Assembly: GCF_000720635.1 (NCBI RefSeq)
Contig: NZ_JOCF01000011.1
Span: 1-64,000, forward strand
Direction of reading: 5' to 3'
Length of the DNA stretch: 64,000 bases
Source: Streptomyces sp. NRRL WC-3742
Lineage (GTDB): Bacteria > Actinomycetota > Actinomycetes > Streptomycetales > Streptomycetaceae
Below, piece by piece: positions 10,588 to 19,043 of this stretch. Within the stretch, counting starts at the first letter, position 1; each line of letters begins with the position of its first letter. The notes below the pieces were generated by a model, which saw only the letters and a list, made by a program, of their open reading frames with translations, was not told the origin of the DNA and searched no databases. The position numbers and the translations under genes were made by a program.

Positions 10588-10627
10588 CGCAGTGCGCGAG
10601 CACAGTACAACTCAATAGTTCCATCCT

Positions 10628-10700
10628 GCGGACGTGGCTCAGTTGGTAGAGCATCACCTTGCCAAGGTGAGGGTCGCGAGTTCGAATCTCGTCGTCCGCT
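10628..10700 (+). tRNA. tRNA-Gly (anticodon GCC), copy 2
   Basis: An exact duplicate of the first copy, with the same acceptor, D, anticodon (GCC) and T arms and no encoded CCA. It is followed within 8 nt by a 30-nt palindrome acting as terminator, so both tRNAs are probably one transcript. Confidence 0.97.
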
Positions 10701-10707
10701 CCAGTAC

Positions 10708-10737
10708 GAAGGGCCCCCTCGATCGAGGGGGCCCTTC
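10708..10737. terminator. Terminator of the tRNA-Gly pair
   Basis: A perfect 30-nt palindrome, GAAGGGCCCCCTCGA joined to its complement without spacer, 8 nt after the second tRNA. A short T-containing stretch (CGGCATTT) follows. Confidence 0.88.
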
Positions 10738-10792
10738 GGCATTTCCCCCCGCGCCCCCTCGCCCTCTCGCAATAAGCCGGGCCGTGCCGGGC

Positions 10793-10810
10793 CGATGACA
10801 TTTGTCATCG
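10793..10810. promoter_or_regulatory. Palindromic operator candidate CGATGACATTTGTCATCG
   Basis: Two 8-nt arms (CGATGACA / TGTCATCG) separated by TT lie 78 nt before the ABC transporter ATPase gene. A second half-site-like GATGAC occurs at about 10838. Position and symmetry suit a dimeric NarL/DesR-type response regulator such as the one encoded three genes downstream, so autoregulation is inferred. Confidence 0.6.
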
Positions 10811-10887
10811 CCGACCCGTGGATCGCCACCACCGTCCGATGACGGCGCGCACTGCCCGCGGGCCCGGGGCGGCGGAAGGCTCGAGGC

Positions 10888-11907
10888 ATGGAAAAGAGCC
10901 AGCCCTCCAGCCCCGGAGGCCACGTGATCGAGGTCACGGGCCTGCACCGCCACTACGGCAGCGGCGCCACCGGCTACCACGCCGTCCGCGGCGTGGACCT
11001 GACGGTCGGCCGCGGCGAGCTGTTCGCCCTGCTCGGCACCAACGGGGCCGGCAAGACCTCCACCATGGAGGTCATCGAAGGACTGACCGCCCCCAGCGGC
11101 GGCAGCGTCCGGGTGCTCGGCCGCGACCCCTTCGCCGAACGCGCCGCCGTCCGCCCCCGGATCGGCATCATGCTCCAGGAGGGCGGCTTCCCCGGCGACC
11201 TCACCGCCGCCGAGACCGGCCGCGCCTGGGCCGGGATGACCAGCGGCGCCCGCCCCGTCTCCGAGGTGCTCGACCTGGTGGGCCTCGGCCACCGCGCCGG
11301 CGTCCGGGTCAAGCAGCTGTCCGGCGGCGAGAAGCGCCGGCTCGACCTGGCGATGGCCCTGCTCGGCCGCCCCGAGGTGCTGTTCCTGGACGAGCCCAGC
11401 ACGGGCCTGGACCCGGAGGCCCGCGCCGCCGTCTGGCACCTGGTGCGCGAACTGCGCGCCCAGGGCACCACCGTGCTGCTCACCACGCACTACCTGGAGG
11501 AGGCCGAGGAGCTCGCCGACCGGCTGGCCATCATGCACGGCGGCCGGATCGTCGTCTCCGGCACCGTCGCCGAGGTGATCGCCGGGCGGCCCTCCAGGAT
11601 CGACTTCGACCTGCCCGAGTTCACGGGCACCGCCCTGCCCGTCCTGGAACGGGCCGAGGTGACGGTCGACGGCCGCAAGGTCACCCTCCGGACCACCGCC
11701 CTCCAGGACACCCTCACCGACCTGCTCGGCTGGGCCCGCCACCACGGGATCGCGCTCGGCGCCCTGGACGCCCGCAGCGCCTCGCTGGAGGAAGCCTTCC
11801 TCGCCATCGCCTCCGAGGCCGCCCACCAGGCCCCGCCGCACACCGCACCGCCTTCAGGGCCCACCACCCGTCCCGCCCGCCGCCGCCCGATCGGAACCGC
11901 CCGATGA
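10888..11907 (+). CDS. ABC transporter ATP-binding protein (DrrA type)
   Basis: 339 aa. Walker A LLGTNGAGKTST is at residues 48-59, the signature QLSGGEKRRLDLAMAL near 142-157, Walker B VLFLDEPSTGLDPEA near 164-178, and the H-loop LLTTHYLEEAEEL follows. The C-terminal extension (DALTDLLGWARHHGI..LDARSASLEEAFLAI-like segment) is the DrrA/CcmA accessory domain seen in drug or lipid exporters. It overlaps the permease gene by 4 nt (ATGA), so the two make one transporter. The downstream kinase and regulator resemble YvfR/YvfS or DesKR-linked ABC sets, which suggests export of a membrane-active compound. The substrate is not visible. Confidence 0.92.
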   Translation: MEKSQPSSPGGHVIEVTGLHRHYGSGATGYHAVRGVDLTVGRGELFALLGTNGAGKTSTMEVIEGLTAPSGGSVRVLGRDPFAERAAVRPRIGIMLQEGGFPGDLTAAETGRAWAGMTSGARPVSEVLDLVGLGHRAGVRVKQLSGGEKRRLDLAMALLGRPEVLFLDEPSTGLDPEARAAVWHLVRELRAQGTTVLLTTHYLEEAEELADRLAIMHGGRIVVSGTVAEVIAGRPSRIDFDLPEFTGTALPVLERAEVTVDGRKVTLRTTALQDTLTDLLGWARHHGIALGALDARSASLEEAFLAIASEAAHQAPPHTAPPSGPTTRPARRRPIGTAR

Positions 11908-12737
11908 CCACCGCCACCACCACCGCGCCCGCCGTCGGCCCGAAGAGCACCACCGTCCGCCGGCTGCTCGCCCTCGGCCGCGCCGAGGCCACCCTGCTGG
12001 TGCGCAACCGCACGGCGCTGTTCACCGCCCTGCTGATGCCGCTGGTGCTGATCGTCTCGCTGCGCGGCATCCTCAGGAAGCAGGCGGACTCCACCCCCGG
12101 GCTGGACGTGGACTCGATGCTGGTCTACGGCTCGGTCGGCATGATGCTGTCCTTCGTCGTCTACTACAACCTGACCGGCGCGTACGTCGCCCGCCGCGGC
12201 GAGCTGGTCCTCAAGCGGCTGCGCACCGGCGAGGCCCGGGACCTGGAGATCCTGCTCGGCACGGCCGTCCCCTCGCTCACCATCGGTCTGCTCATGGCCG
12301 CCCTGATCGGCGTCGGCGGCAGCCTGGGCCTGCACCTGGCCGTGCCGGTCAACCCGCTGCTGATGCTGCTCGGGATGGTGATGATCCTGGCCACCATGAT
12401 CGCCCTGGCCGCGCTGTCCAGCGCCTTCACCAGGACCGTGGAGAGCGCCGGCATCACCACCCTGCCGATGATGCTGGTCATGCAGTTCGGCTCGGGCCTG
12501 TTCGTCCCGCTGGAGGTCATGACCAAGGTGGTCGCCGACGTCTGCCGGCTGCTGCCCACCACCCCGGCCTTCCAGCTGATCCGCATCGGCTGGTTCGGCA
12601 CCGACGGCTCGGCCGCCGCCACCGGCTTCGCCGGCAGCTGGGGCGCCGCGGGCCCGCACCTGATCACCGGGGGCATCTGGCTGTACCTGGCGATCTGGGG
12701 CGCGCACCGGTACTTCCGCTGGGAGCCCCGCCGCTGA
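11904..12737 (+). CDS. ABC transporter permease (ABC-2 type)
   Basis: A 277 aa ABC-2 permease. After a polar N-terminus come about six membrane helices: ALFTALLMPLVLIVSL, MLVYGSVGMMLSFVVYYNL, LTIGLLMAALIGVGG, LLMLLGMVMILATMIALAAL, TTLPMMLVMQFGSGLFVPL and a final ITGGIWLYLAIWGA. The family-typical RRGELVLKRLRTGE cytoplasmic loop sits between helices 2 and 3. It begins with ATG inside the ATGA overlap with the ATPase gene, so translation is coupled. With a single ATPase and permease, the exporter would work as a homodimer of each. Confidence 0.92.
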   Translation: MTTATTTAPAVGPKSTTVRRLLALGRAEATLLVRNRTALFTALLMPLVLIVSLRGILRKQADSTPGLDVDSMLVYGSVGMMLSFVVYYNLTGAYVARRGELVLKRLRTGEARDLEILLGTAVPSLTIGLLMAALIGVGGSLGLHLAVPVNPLLMLLGMVMILATMIALAALSSAFTRTVESAGITTLPMMLVMQFGSGLFVPLEVMTKVVADVCRLLPTTPAFQLIRIGWFGTDGSAAATGFAGSWGAAGPHLITGGIWLYLAIWGAHRYFRWEPRR

Positions 12738-12801
12738 TCAGGGGCCGATCCGAGGAAGCGCCCCCGGTCCCACCTCTGATAGGAAGGCGGACAGCAAGAT
12801 C

Positions 12802-14046
12802 GTGACCGAGCTGGGGGCGGAAGACATGGGGATGCGCTCACCGCTGCGCACCTGGCGGGGCTTCGGCAAGGCCAAGCGCTCCGAGGTCTACATCCGCTGG
12901 TCGATCTACCTGTTCCCGCTGACGCAGGTACCCCTGATGGTGCTCTTCCTCGGCAAGTCGACCGACCTGGAGAACTCCATCACCGCCGCCCGGGTCGCGC
13001 TCGTCGTCGCGCTGGCCAGCACGCTGCTGAACGTACGGGCCTGTCGCACCTCGCTCGACCACTACCTCGGCCGGCCGGTCCGGCACCTGCGCTGGATGGC
13101 CGCCAACGGCGCCTTCGCGGTGGCCGGCGGCTGGGCCGTCCTGCTGACCGGGCCCTCACTCGCCACGAGCTCGACGTTCACCCCCTCTGCCGCCGTCATC
13201 CTGGTCATCGTCGCCTCCGTGCCGGCCTTCGTCGGGCTGCCGCTGCGCCGGGCCGCCGCGGCGGTGGTCTGCGGCGAACTGCTGCTCGCCCCCGCGTTCC
13301 TGCTCGCCGGGGCGAGCGTCCCCCAGACCGCCGTACTGCTGGTCGGCAACATGCTCGGCCTGCCTTTCGTCGCGGTGGGCAACCGCAGCTTCGCCTGGCT
13401 CTGCGCCATCATCTGGGAGCTGGACGCCGCCCGCGAGGCGCAGTCCCGGCTGGCCGTCGCCGAGGAGCGGCTGCGCTTCTCCCGCGACCTGCACGACGTC
13501 ATGGGCCGCAACCTCACCACCATCGCGCTCAAGAGCGAACTCGCCGTCCAGCTGGCCCGCCGCGGGCGCCCGGAGGCCGCCGAGCAGATGGCCGAGGTTC
13601 AGAGGATCGCCCAGGAGTCGCAGCGCGAGGTCCGGGACGTGATCCGCGGCTACCGCACCGCCGACCTGCACGCCGAGGCGTACGGCGCCCGCGCGGTGCT
13701 GCGCTCGGCGGACGTCCGCTGCGAGATCGACCTCGGCGAGGAGGCCGCGCTGCTGCCGCCCCAGGTGCAGGCCGTGCTCGGCTGGGTGATCCGCGAGGCC
13801 ACCACCAACGTGCTGCGCCACAGCGAGGCCGCGCACTGCCTGATCCGGCTGCGCCAGGAGCGCGGACGGGCGGTGCTGGAGCTGGAGAACGACGGGGTGC
13901 CCGCCGTCCCGCTCCCCTCCCAGGGCGGTGGCACCGGGCTGCGCGGACTGCGCGAGCGCCTGGCCGCGCACGACGGGGAGCTGACCGTCCCGACCGCCGA
14001 GGCCGGTACGTTCCGGATGCTCGCCACCGTTCCGCTGCCGCACTGA
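12802..14046 (+). CDS. Sensor histidine kinase (HisKA_3, DesK/NarX class)
   Basis: 414 aa. Five or six hydrophobic segments lie between residues 33 and 200 with short loops, so sensing is probably within the membrane. The HisKA_3 dimerisation helix has FSRDLHDVMGRNLTTIALK with phospho-acceptor His231. A compact HATPase_c follows, with the N box GWVIREATTNVLRHS and G box GGTGLRGLRERL. GTG 12802 is taken as start; ATG 12826 or 12832 is possible. It follows the ABC permease by 64 nt and precedes the response regulator by 14 nt, so all four genes probably form one stimulus-export module. Confidence 0.9.
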   Translation: MTELGAEDMGMRSPLRTWRGFGKAKRSEVYIRWSIYLFPLTQVPLMVLFLGKSTDLENSITAARVALVVALASTLLNVRACRTSLDHYLGRPVRHLRWMAANGAFAVAGGWAVLLTGPSLATSSTFTPSAAVILVIVASVPAFVGLPLRRAAAAVVCGELLLAPAFLLAGASVPQTAVLLVGNMLGLPFVAVGNRSFAWLCAIIWELDAAREAQSRLAVAEERLRFSRDLHDVMGRNLTTIALKSELAVQLARRGRPEAAEQMAEVQRIAQESQREVRDVIRGYRTADLHAEAYGARAVLRSADVRCEIDLGEEAALLPPQVQAVLGWVIREATTNVLRHSEAAHCLIRLRQERGRAVLELENDGVPAVPLPSQGGGTGLRGLRERLAAHDGELTVPTAEAGTFRMLATVPLPH

Positions 14047-14060
14047 GGAAGGCCCGCCCG

Positions 14061-14714
14061 ATGACCGAACAAGCCCCGGTGTCCGAACAGGCCCCGACGG
14101 CCGAGAGGGCCGTCCGCGTCCTGCTCGCCGACGACGAGCACCTCATCCGGGGTGCGCTGGCCGCGCTGCTCTCGCTGGAGGAGGACATCGAGGTGGTCGC
14201 CCAGGCCGGCTCCGGCCCGGAGGCGGTGGCGATGGCCCGGGCGCACCGGCCCGACATCGCCGTACTGGACCTCCAGATGCCCGGCCGCGACGGCATCGAG
14301 GTGGCCACCGAGCTGCGGCTGCTGGTGCCCGACTGCCGCTGCATGATCGTCACCGGCCACGGCCGCCCCGGCTACCTCAAGCGGGCGCTGGAGGTCGGCG
14401 TGCGGGGCTTCCTGCCGAAGACCGTCTCGGCCGCCGACCTGGCCGGCATCATCCGCACCGTACGCGCCGGCGGGCGGTACGTGGACCCGGAGCTGGCGGC
14501 GGACGCGATCAGCGCCGGGGAGACCCCGCTGACCCCGCGCGAGACGGACGTCCTGGAGCTGGCCGCGGACGGCACCACCATCGCCGAGATCGCGCAGCGC
14601 GCCTCGCTCTCCCAGGGCACCGTGCGCAACTACCTGTCCTCGGCGGCCGGAAAGCTCGGCGCCGAGAACCGCCACGCGGCGGTGCGGATCGCCCGCGAGC
14701 ACGGCTGGATCTGA
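14061..14714 (+). CDS. NarL/FixJ family response regulator
   Basis: 217 aa. The receiver domain has acidic pocket LLADDEH (residues 21-27), phospho-acceptor Asp70 in IAVLDLQMPGRDG, and Lys in FLPKTVSAADL. The C-terminal LuxR-type HTH is LTPRETDVLELAADGTTIAEIAQRASLSQGTVRNYLSSAAGKLGAENR-like (residues about 155-205). It is the partner of the kinase just upstream. The obvious target is the palindrome at 10793-10810 ahead of the ABC genes. A hairpin overlapping its own stop codon ends transcription against convergent purC. Confidence 0.93.
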   Translation: MTEQAPVSEQAPTAERAVRVLLADDEHLIRGALAALLSLEEDIEVVAQAGSGPEAVAMARAHRPDIAVLDLQMPGRDGIEVATELRLLVPDCRCMIVTGHGRPGYLKRALEVGVRGFLPKTVSAADLAGIIRTVRAGGRYVDPELAADAISAGETPLTPRETDVLELAADGTTIAEIAQRASLSQGTVRNYLSSAAGKLGAENRHAAVRIAREHGWI

Positions 14715-14727
14715 GCTCGCGGGCGAT
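14688..14727. terminator. Hairpin overlapping the response-regulator stop codon
   Basis: A 13-bp stem (ATCGCCCGCGAGC / GCTCGCGGGCGAT) with a 14-nt loop that contains the TGA stop of the response-regulator gene, 7 nt before the purC stop on the other strand. It is a likely bidirectional terminator. Confidence 0.75.
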
Positions 14728-14733
14728 ACGGGC

Positions 14734-15633
14734 TCAGGCCCAGCTGAGGCCCGTCAGCCGCTCGTACACCTCGATGTACTTGGCCCGGGTCCGCTCGACC
14801 AGCTCGGCGGGCAGCTCCGGCGGCGGCTGCTCGCTGTAGCGGTCCCAGCCGGAGGCCGGGGAGACCAGCCAGTCGCGGATCAGCTGCTTGTCGAAGGAGG
14901 ACTGCGAGCGGCCCGGCTCGTACTCGTCGGCGGGCCAGTAGCGCGAGGAGTCCGGCGTGAGCACCTCGTCGCCGATGATCAGCTCGCCGTCCAGCAGGCC
15001 GAACTCGAACTTGGTGTCGGCCAGGATGATGCCGCGCTCGCGGGCGATGTCCCGGGCGCGGGCGTAGACGTCCAGGGTGGTGCGGCGGACCTGGTTGGCC
15101 ATCTCGGCGCCGATGCGGCGGGCCGTCTCCTCGTAGGGGACGTTCTCGTCGTGCTCGCCGACCTCGGCCTTGAGGGCCGGGGTGTAGATCGGGGCGGGCA
15201 GTTCGGAGCTGTTGACCAGGCCCTCGGGCAGCGCGATGCCGCAGACCGTACGGGTCTCCTGGTACTCGGTGAGGCCGGAGCCGGCCAGGTAGCCGCGGGC
15301 GACCGCCTCGACGGGGATCATGTCCAGGCTCTTGCAGATCAGCGTGCGGCCCTTCCAGTCGGCGGGGGCGCCGGCCGGGGCCTCGGTGGAGATCACGTGG
15401 TTGGGCACGATGTCGGCGATCCGCTCGAACCACCACAGGGACAGCTGGGCGAGGACGCGGCCCTTGTCCGGGATCTCGTTCGGCAGCACCCAGTCGTGGG
15501 CGGACATCCGGTCGCTGGCCACCATCACCAGTTCGCCCGACTCGGTGCGGTAGAGATCGCGCACCTTGCCGGTGTGCAGGTGGACCAGGCCGGGTACCTG
15601 GACCGGCTCGGGCTTGGTGACAAATCCGCTCAA
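14734..15633 (-). CDS. purC: Phosphoribosylaminoimidazole-succinocarboxamide synthase
   Basis: Condenses CAIR with aspartate using ATP to form SAICAR in purine synthesis. The 299 aa product is of the long SAICAR synthetase type, with VHLHTGKVRDLYRTESGELVMVASDRMSAHD at residues about 16-46, VEAVARGYLAGSG with the catalytic basic residues, and IIGDEVLTPDSSRYW near 220. The start ATG at 15633 matches the family N-terminus (MSGFVTKPEPVQVPGLVHLHTGK). It lies apart from the purSQL operon and is followed, further along, by purD; purine genes are scattered as in other streptomycetes. Confidence 0.97.
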   Translation of the reverse strand: MSGFVTKPEPVQVPGLVHLHTGKVRDLYRTESGELVMVASDRMSAHDWVLPNEIPDKGRVLAQLSLWWFERIADIVPNHVISTEAPAGAPADWKGRTLICKSLDMIPVEAVARGYLAGSGLTEYQETRTVCGIALPEGLVNSSELPAPIYTPALKAEVGEHDENVPYEETARRIGAEMANQVRRTTLDVYARARDIARERGIILADTKFEFGLLDGELIIGDEVLTPDSSRYWPADEYEPGRSQSSFDKQLIRDWLVSPASGWDRYSEQPPPELPAELVERTRAKYIEVYERLTGLSWA

Positions 15634-15687
15634 GGTGTTCAGTCCTCAGGGGTCGTTCACGGGCGTGGGGCGCCGTGAAAGGGGAGG

Positions 15688-17259
15688 TCACTGCCTCCGC
15701 AGTCTTTCACGAACCCCCGCGGGCTCGTTCTTGCAGAGCCGGTCCAGCAGGTTGGCGGTGGCCCGCTGGACGCGCTCGTCGGTCATGCCGGGCCGGTCCA
15801 GGGCGGGGGACCACGCGAAGGTCCCGGCGGCGAAGACGTACGCGCCGCTGGGCGCCCGGTACAGGGAGGTCTCCTGGAAGCGGGTGCGCCCGGCGAGGTC
15901 CTGGTACGGCGAGTGCGCGAGCAGCACCCGCTCGGTGTGCTCGGGCAGCGCCACCTTGGGGTAGTACCGGTCGGCCTCCCCCGCGACGAGGCCGGGCAGT
16001 TCCTCGCCCTCCATCAGCCCGGTGCCGTCCCAGAGCCAGTGCGCGGTGTGCCGGGCGACCAGCGGGACGGGCGCGGCGACGCTGCCCGAGTACTGCACGC
16101 CGAGCAGGTGCTGCTCGGGCTCCCCCGCGTCGCGCCACAGTGCGCTGGACGCGCCGGGCGCCCCGGCGGCGGGGCTCCCGGGCCCGGCCTTCTGCCGCTT
16201 GCGGCAGTTGAGCAGCCGGTTGGGCTCGCCGGAGGCGGCCGGGGTCAGCTCGACCCGCCAGTACATGGTGTTGGCGGAGAGGAACACCAGGGAGGTGCCG
16301 CCGTCGCGGGCCTTCTCGGCGGCCCGGCGCATCGGCTCGGACCAGTACTCGTCGTGGCCGGGGAAGACCAGCGCCCGGTGCCGGGCCGGGTCGACCAGGC
16401 CCGCGTGCAGGTCGGTGGCGGTGGCGTAGGAGAGGTCGTAGCCGTAGCGCTCGGCCCAGCGGATGAAGTCGTAGGCGTGGCCGACGTGCAGGGGCAGCCC
16501 GGCGGTGGCGTGCGGGCGGTCGAAGGAGACGGTGAGGGCGGCCTCGGCCTCGCCGAGCAGCCCGCCCGCGTCGTCCCAGGCGTGGTAGAGGCTGGCGCCG
16601 CTGCGGCCGTCCTCGGGGAACAGGTTGTACGCCTGCCAGGTGACGTCGGGGAGCACCAGGAGCAGCTCGGCGGCGGCCCCCTGGTCGTCGAAGTCCCGTA
16701 CGGTGAACGGGATGTGGCTGCGGTGCAGCATGTCGCTGGTGGTCAGCACGGCGACGTACGCGCCGGGCTGCCAGTGGGTGGGGATCTGCAGCCGCCAGGA
16801 GTGCCACCAGTGGTGGCAGGAGACGGTGCGCTCGACGACCAGCGGGGCGGGCTGGACGAGTCCGGAGATCAGCGGACTGGTGGTCATGTGGCGGGCGCCG
16901 TCGCCGCCGTAGTGGCCGATCCGGTAGACGTCGACGGAGAAGTCGCGGGGCGGGTTGACGGTCACCCGGAAGTCCACCGAGCCGCCGGGGCGGATGAAAC
17001 CGGCCGAGGCGAAGCCCTTGATCTGCTGGTCCACGTCGTTGGAGCTGCGCGGGGTGCCGATCGGCGGGCTGGGGCGGCCCCCGGCGGCCAGGGGACGCTG
17101 GCCGGGGGCGTCCACCGAGACGTACCAGGGCACGCTGCCGCCGTTGTCGAGGTACTCGTCGGGGCTGCGCAGCCAGGGCAGCGGGCCCTGCCCGAAGGGG
17201 TCGGAGACGCTGTAGGCGTGCGTTCCGGACTCCCAGCGGCGATTGAGTTCGGTCCCCAC
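15688..17259 (-). CDS. N,N-dimethylformamidase large-subunit-like protein
   Basis: 523 aa. Much of the chain resembles the C-terminal domain of the dimethylformamidase beta subunit: VDIYRIGHYGGDGAR-like segment, a YVAVLTT strand, DVTWQAYNLFPEDGRS, FIRWAERYGYDLSYATATDLH, and ALVFPGHDEYWSEPMRRAAEKARDGGTSLVFLSANTMYWRV. This last GHDEYW/ANTMYW pairing is a constant of the family. In true DMFase it forms the iron-containing amidohydrolase core with a small alpha subunit; no alpha subunit gene is here, so the reaction is open. GTG 17259 follows a GGGAGGGG RBS by a few nt, so it is chosen over the upstream ATG. No signal peptide is seen. Confidence 0.8.
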   Translation of the reverse strand: MGTELNRRWESGTHAYSVSDPFGQGPLPWLRSPDEYLDNGGSVPWYVSVDAPGQRPLAAGGRPSPPIGTPRSSNDVDQQIKGFASAGFIRPGGSVDFRVTVNPPRDFSVDVYRIGHYGGDGARHMTTSPLISGLVQPAPLVVERTVSCHHWWHSWRLQIPTHWQPGAYVAVLTTSDMLHRSHIPFTVRDFDDQGAAAELLLVLPDVTWQAYNLFPEDGRSGASLYHAWDDAGGLLGEAEAALTVSFDRPHATAGLPLHVGHAYDFIRWAERYGYDLSYATATDLHAGLVDPARHRALVFPGHDEYWSEPMRRAAEKARDGGTSLVFLSANTMYWRVELTPAASGEPNRLLNCRKRQKAGPGSPAAGAPGASSALWRDAGEPEQHLLGVQYSGSVAAPVPLVARHTAHWLWDGTGLMEGEELPGLVAGEADRYYPKVALPEHTERVLLAHSPYQDLAGRTRFQETSLYRAPSGAYVFAAGTFAWSPALDRPGMTDERVQRATANLLDRLCKNEPAGVRERLRRQ

Positions 17260-17483
17260 GCGCCCCTCCCAGGTGGCACCTTCGTCCGGCTGGCACGTGC
17301 CCCCCGGATGTGCGTGCGGTCTAATACACCACACCGTACGGACGCTGCGTCACCCCACGGTAGCAATTGGTGTACGGAAACTTTGAGGTCGGCGGAGCCA
17401 GGGCCTCCGGCCTGCGAGGACGGCCGACGGCCCGGCCTCCGGGGGGCGCGTACGGACGCTCCGAGCGCCGCCCCCGGGCCGGG

Positions 17484-19043
17484 TCAGAGGCGCACGGGCT
17501 TCTCCAGCCGGACGTCCGCCGCGTCCAGCCAGGCGCGCAGCGGCCCGTCCTGGCCCTGCTCGACGGCCTGGGCCACCGGGCCCGCCAGGTCGGTGCGGCG
17601 GACCCCGCGCAGCAGCAGCACCGGGCCGTCCAGCCAGTCCAGGCCGGGGGTGCCGCCCGCGGTGTCCACGGCGGCGCAGCAGACCATCGCGGTGACGTGG
17701 TCCACGAGCAGGTCGCGGCCGGAGCGGTCGGGTTCGAGCAGCGGAGCAGGGGCGGCGGTGCGGGCCGGCCCGGCGGCGAGCACGGCGGCGAGGCGTTCGC
17801 CGTCGCCCTCGGCGAGCCGGCCGAGGAGCCGGGTGAGGGTGGGGGCGCCGGGGCGGGCCTGGGGGGCGAGCCGGTCCAGGGCGCTCTGCAGGGCGGCGGC
17901 TCGGGAGCGCCAGCCGGCGTCCACGACCTCGGCCGGGTAGTCGGTCCACTCCAGCTCGTGCCAGACGCCGGCCGGGGGGCGGCCGAAGAAGAGTTCGGCG
18001 GCGAGGAGGGAGACGGCCCGGTCGACGGCGCCGGGCTCCTCCAGCAGGTCGCAGGCGGGGCGGTCGCCGAGCCGGGTGCCGTAGCCCTCGGCCAGCCGGT
18101 CGCGGCGGGACAGCTCGGTGAGCGCGGAGGCGACACCGGCGTTGAGGCGGGCGGGGTGGCGGCCGAGCCGCCAGGCGGGCAGGGCGACCCTGGTGAGCAG
18201 GCGGTCCCAGCCGGCGTAGGCGAGGCCGACCTGCTCCTGGGCGGCTATGCGCAGGCCGTAGTCGACGTTACGGGCCTGCTCGGAGGCCCAGCCGGCCACC
18301 GACCGCTCCAACTCGGCGGCGTGGCCGCGGCAGGCGCCGAGCAGCCGGCGGGTGATCGCCCCGGTGAGGCGGTGGGCGAGCGCGGCGGGGCCGCGCCGGG
18401 GCGGGGCGGGCTCGGCGGCCAGGGTGCCGCCGCCGAGGCCGGGGGCGTCGCCGGAGTCGAGGCTGGCGTCCAGGCTGCGCAGGAAGCGGCGGGCGGCGGC
18501 GATCTCGTGGTCGGCGGAGGCTGCCGTCCCGGCGACCACGGGGGCGAGCAGCGCGCGCAGCTCCCCGGCCCGCATCCACCACAGGAACGGCGAGCCGATC
18601 ACCAGGACGGGCGCGGGCGGCGCCTGGTGGCGGCCGCTGGGCGGAAGGTCCTCCAGCCAGCTGTCGCAGTCGGGCGTCAGCGCGACGGCCGAGGGCGCGG
18701 GCACCTCCAGCCGCTCGGCCAGCTCGCCGATGAGCCGGTACAGCTCGGGCGCCTCGGTGCGTTCCAGCGGGACGGCCGGGGTGCGCGGCGGCACGGCCCG
18801 TCGGTACGCGCGGGCGGTGAGGGCGGCCACCGCGAGGGTGAGGACGGCGACGACGCACACCACCCAGCGGGCCGCGTCCCAGCCGACGGCGTCGGCGGAT
18901 CCCGGCGCACCGATGCGGCCCGTGAACCGCCCGGCGACCAGGACCACCGCCACGGCGGCGGGCAGAGCGGCGGCGGCCAGGGCGAGGCCCCGGACCCGCA
19001 GGACGGCCTGGGCGTGAGCGCGCGCGGTGTCGACTGCGGTCAT
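17484..19043 (-). CDS. M48-like membrane protein lacking the zinc-protease motif
   Basis: 519 aa. There are two N-terminal membrane helices (about residues 18-38 and 59-78), then a domain that reads like actinobacterial M48 peptidases: LERTEAPELYRLIGELAERLEVPAPSAVALTPD and VLVIGSPFLWWMRAGELRALLA. Where active members continue AHELGHY, this one has APVVAGT (residues 167-173), so the HExxH zinc ligands are absent. The long C-terminal half is Arg/Ala-rich with no further recognised motif. It is probably a non-catalytic homologue. ATG 19043 follows GAAGGGGG. The next gene downstream on the same strand is 224 nt away, so co-transcription is uncertain. Confidence 0.65.
   Translation of the reverse strand: MTAVDTARAHAQAVLRVRGLALAAAALPAAVAVVLVAGRFTGRIGAPGSADAVGWDAARWVVCVVAVLTLAVAALTARAYRRAVPPRTPAVPLERTEAPELYRLIGELAERLEVPAPSAVALTPDCDSWLEDLPPSGRHQAPPAPVLVIGSPFLWWMRAGELRALLAPVVAGTAASADHEIAAARRFLRSLDASLDSGDAPGLGGGTLAAEPAPPRRGPAALAHRLTGAITRRLLGACRGHAAELERSVAGWASEQARNVDYGLRIAAQEQVGLAYAGWDRLLTRVALPAWRLGRHPARLNAGVASALTELSRRDRLAEGYGTRLGDRPACDLLEEPGAVDRAVSLLAAELFFGRPPAGVWHELEWTDYPAEVVDAGWRSRAAALQSALDRLAPQARPGAPTLTRLLGRLAEGDGERLAAVLAAGPARTAAPAPLLEPDRSGRDLLVDHVTAMVCCAAVDTAGGTPGLDWLDGPVLLLRGVRRTDLAGPVAQAVEQGQDGPLRAWLDAADVRLEKPVRL

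Noticed and set aside
10888..14714. Biosynthetic gene cluster with immunity transporter
   Set aside because: ABC exporter and two-component genes only; no precursor, synthase or modification enzymes nearby.
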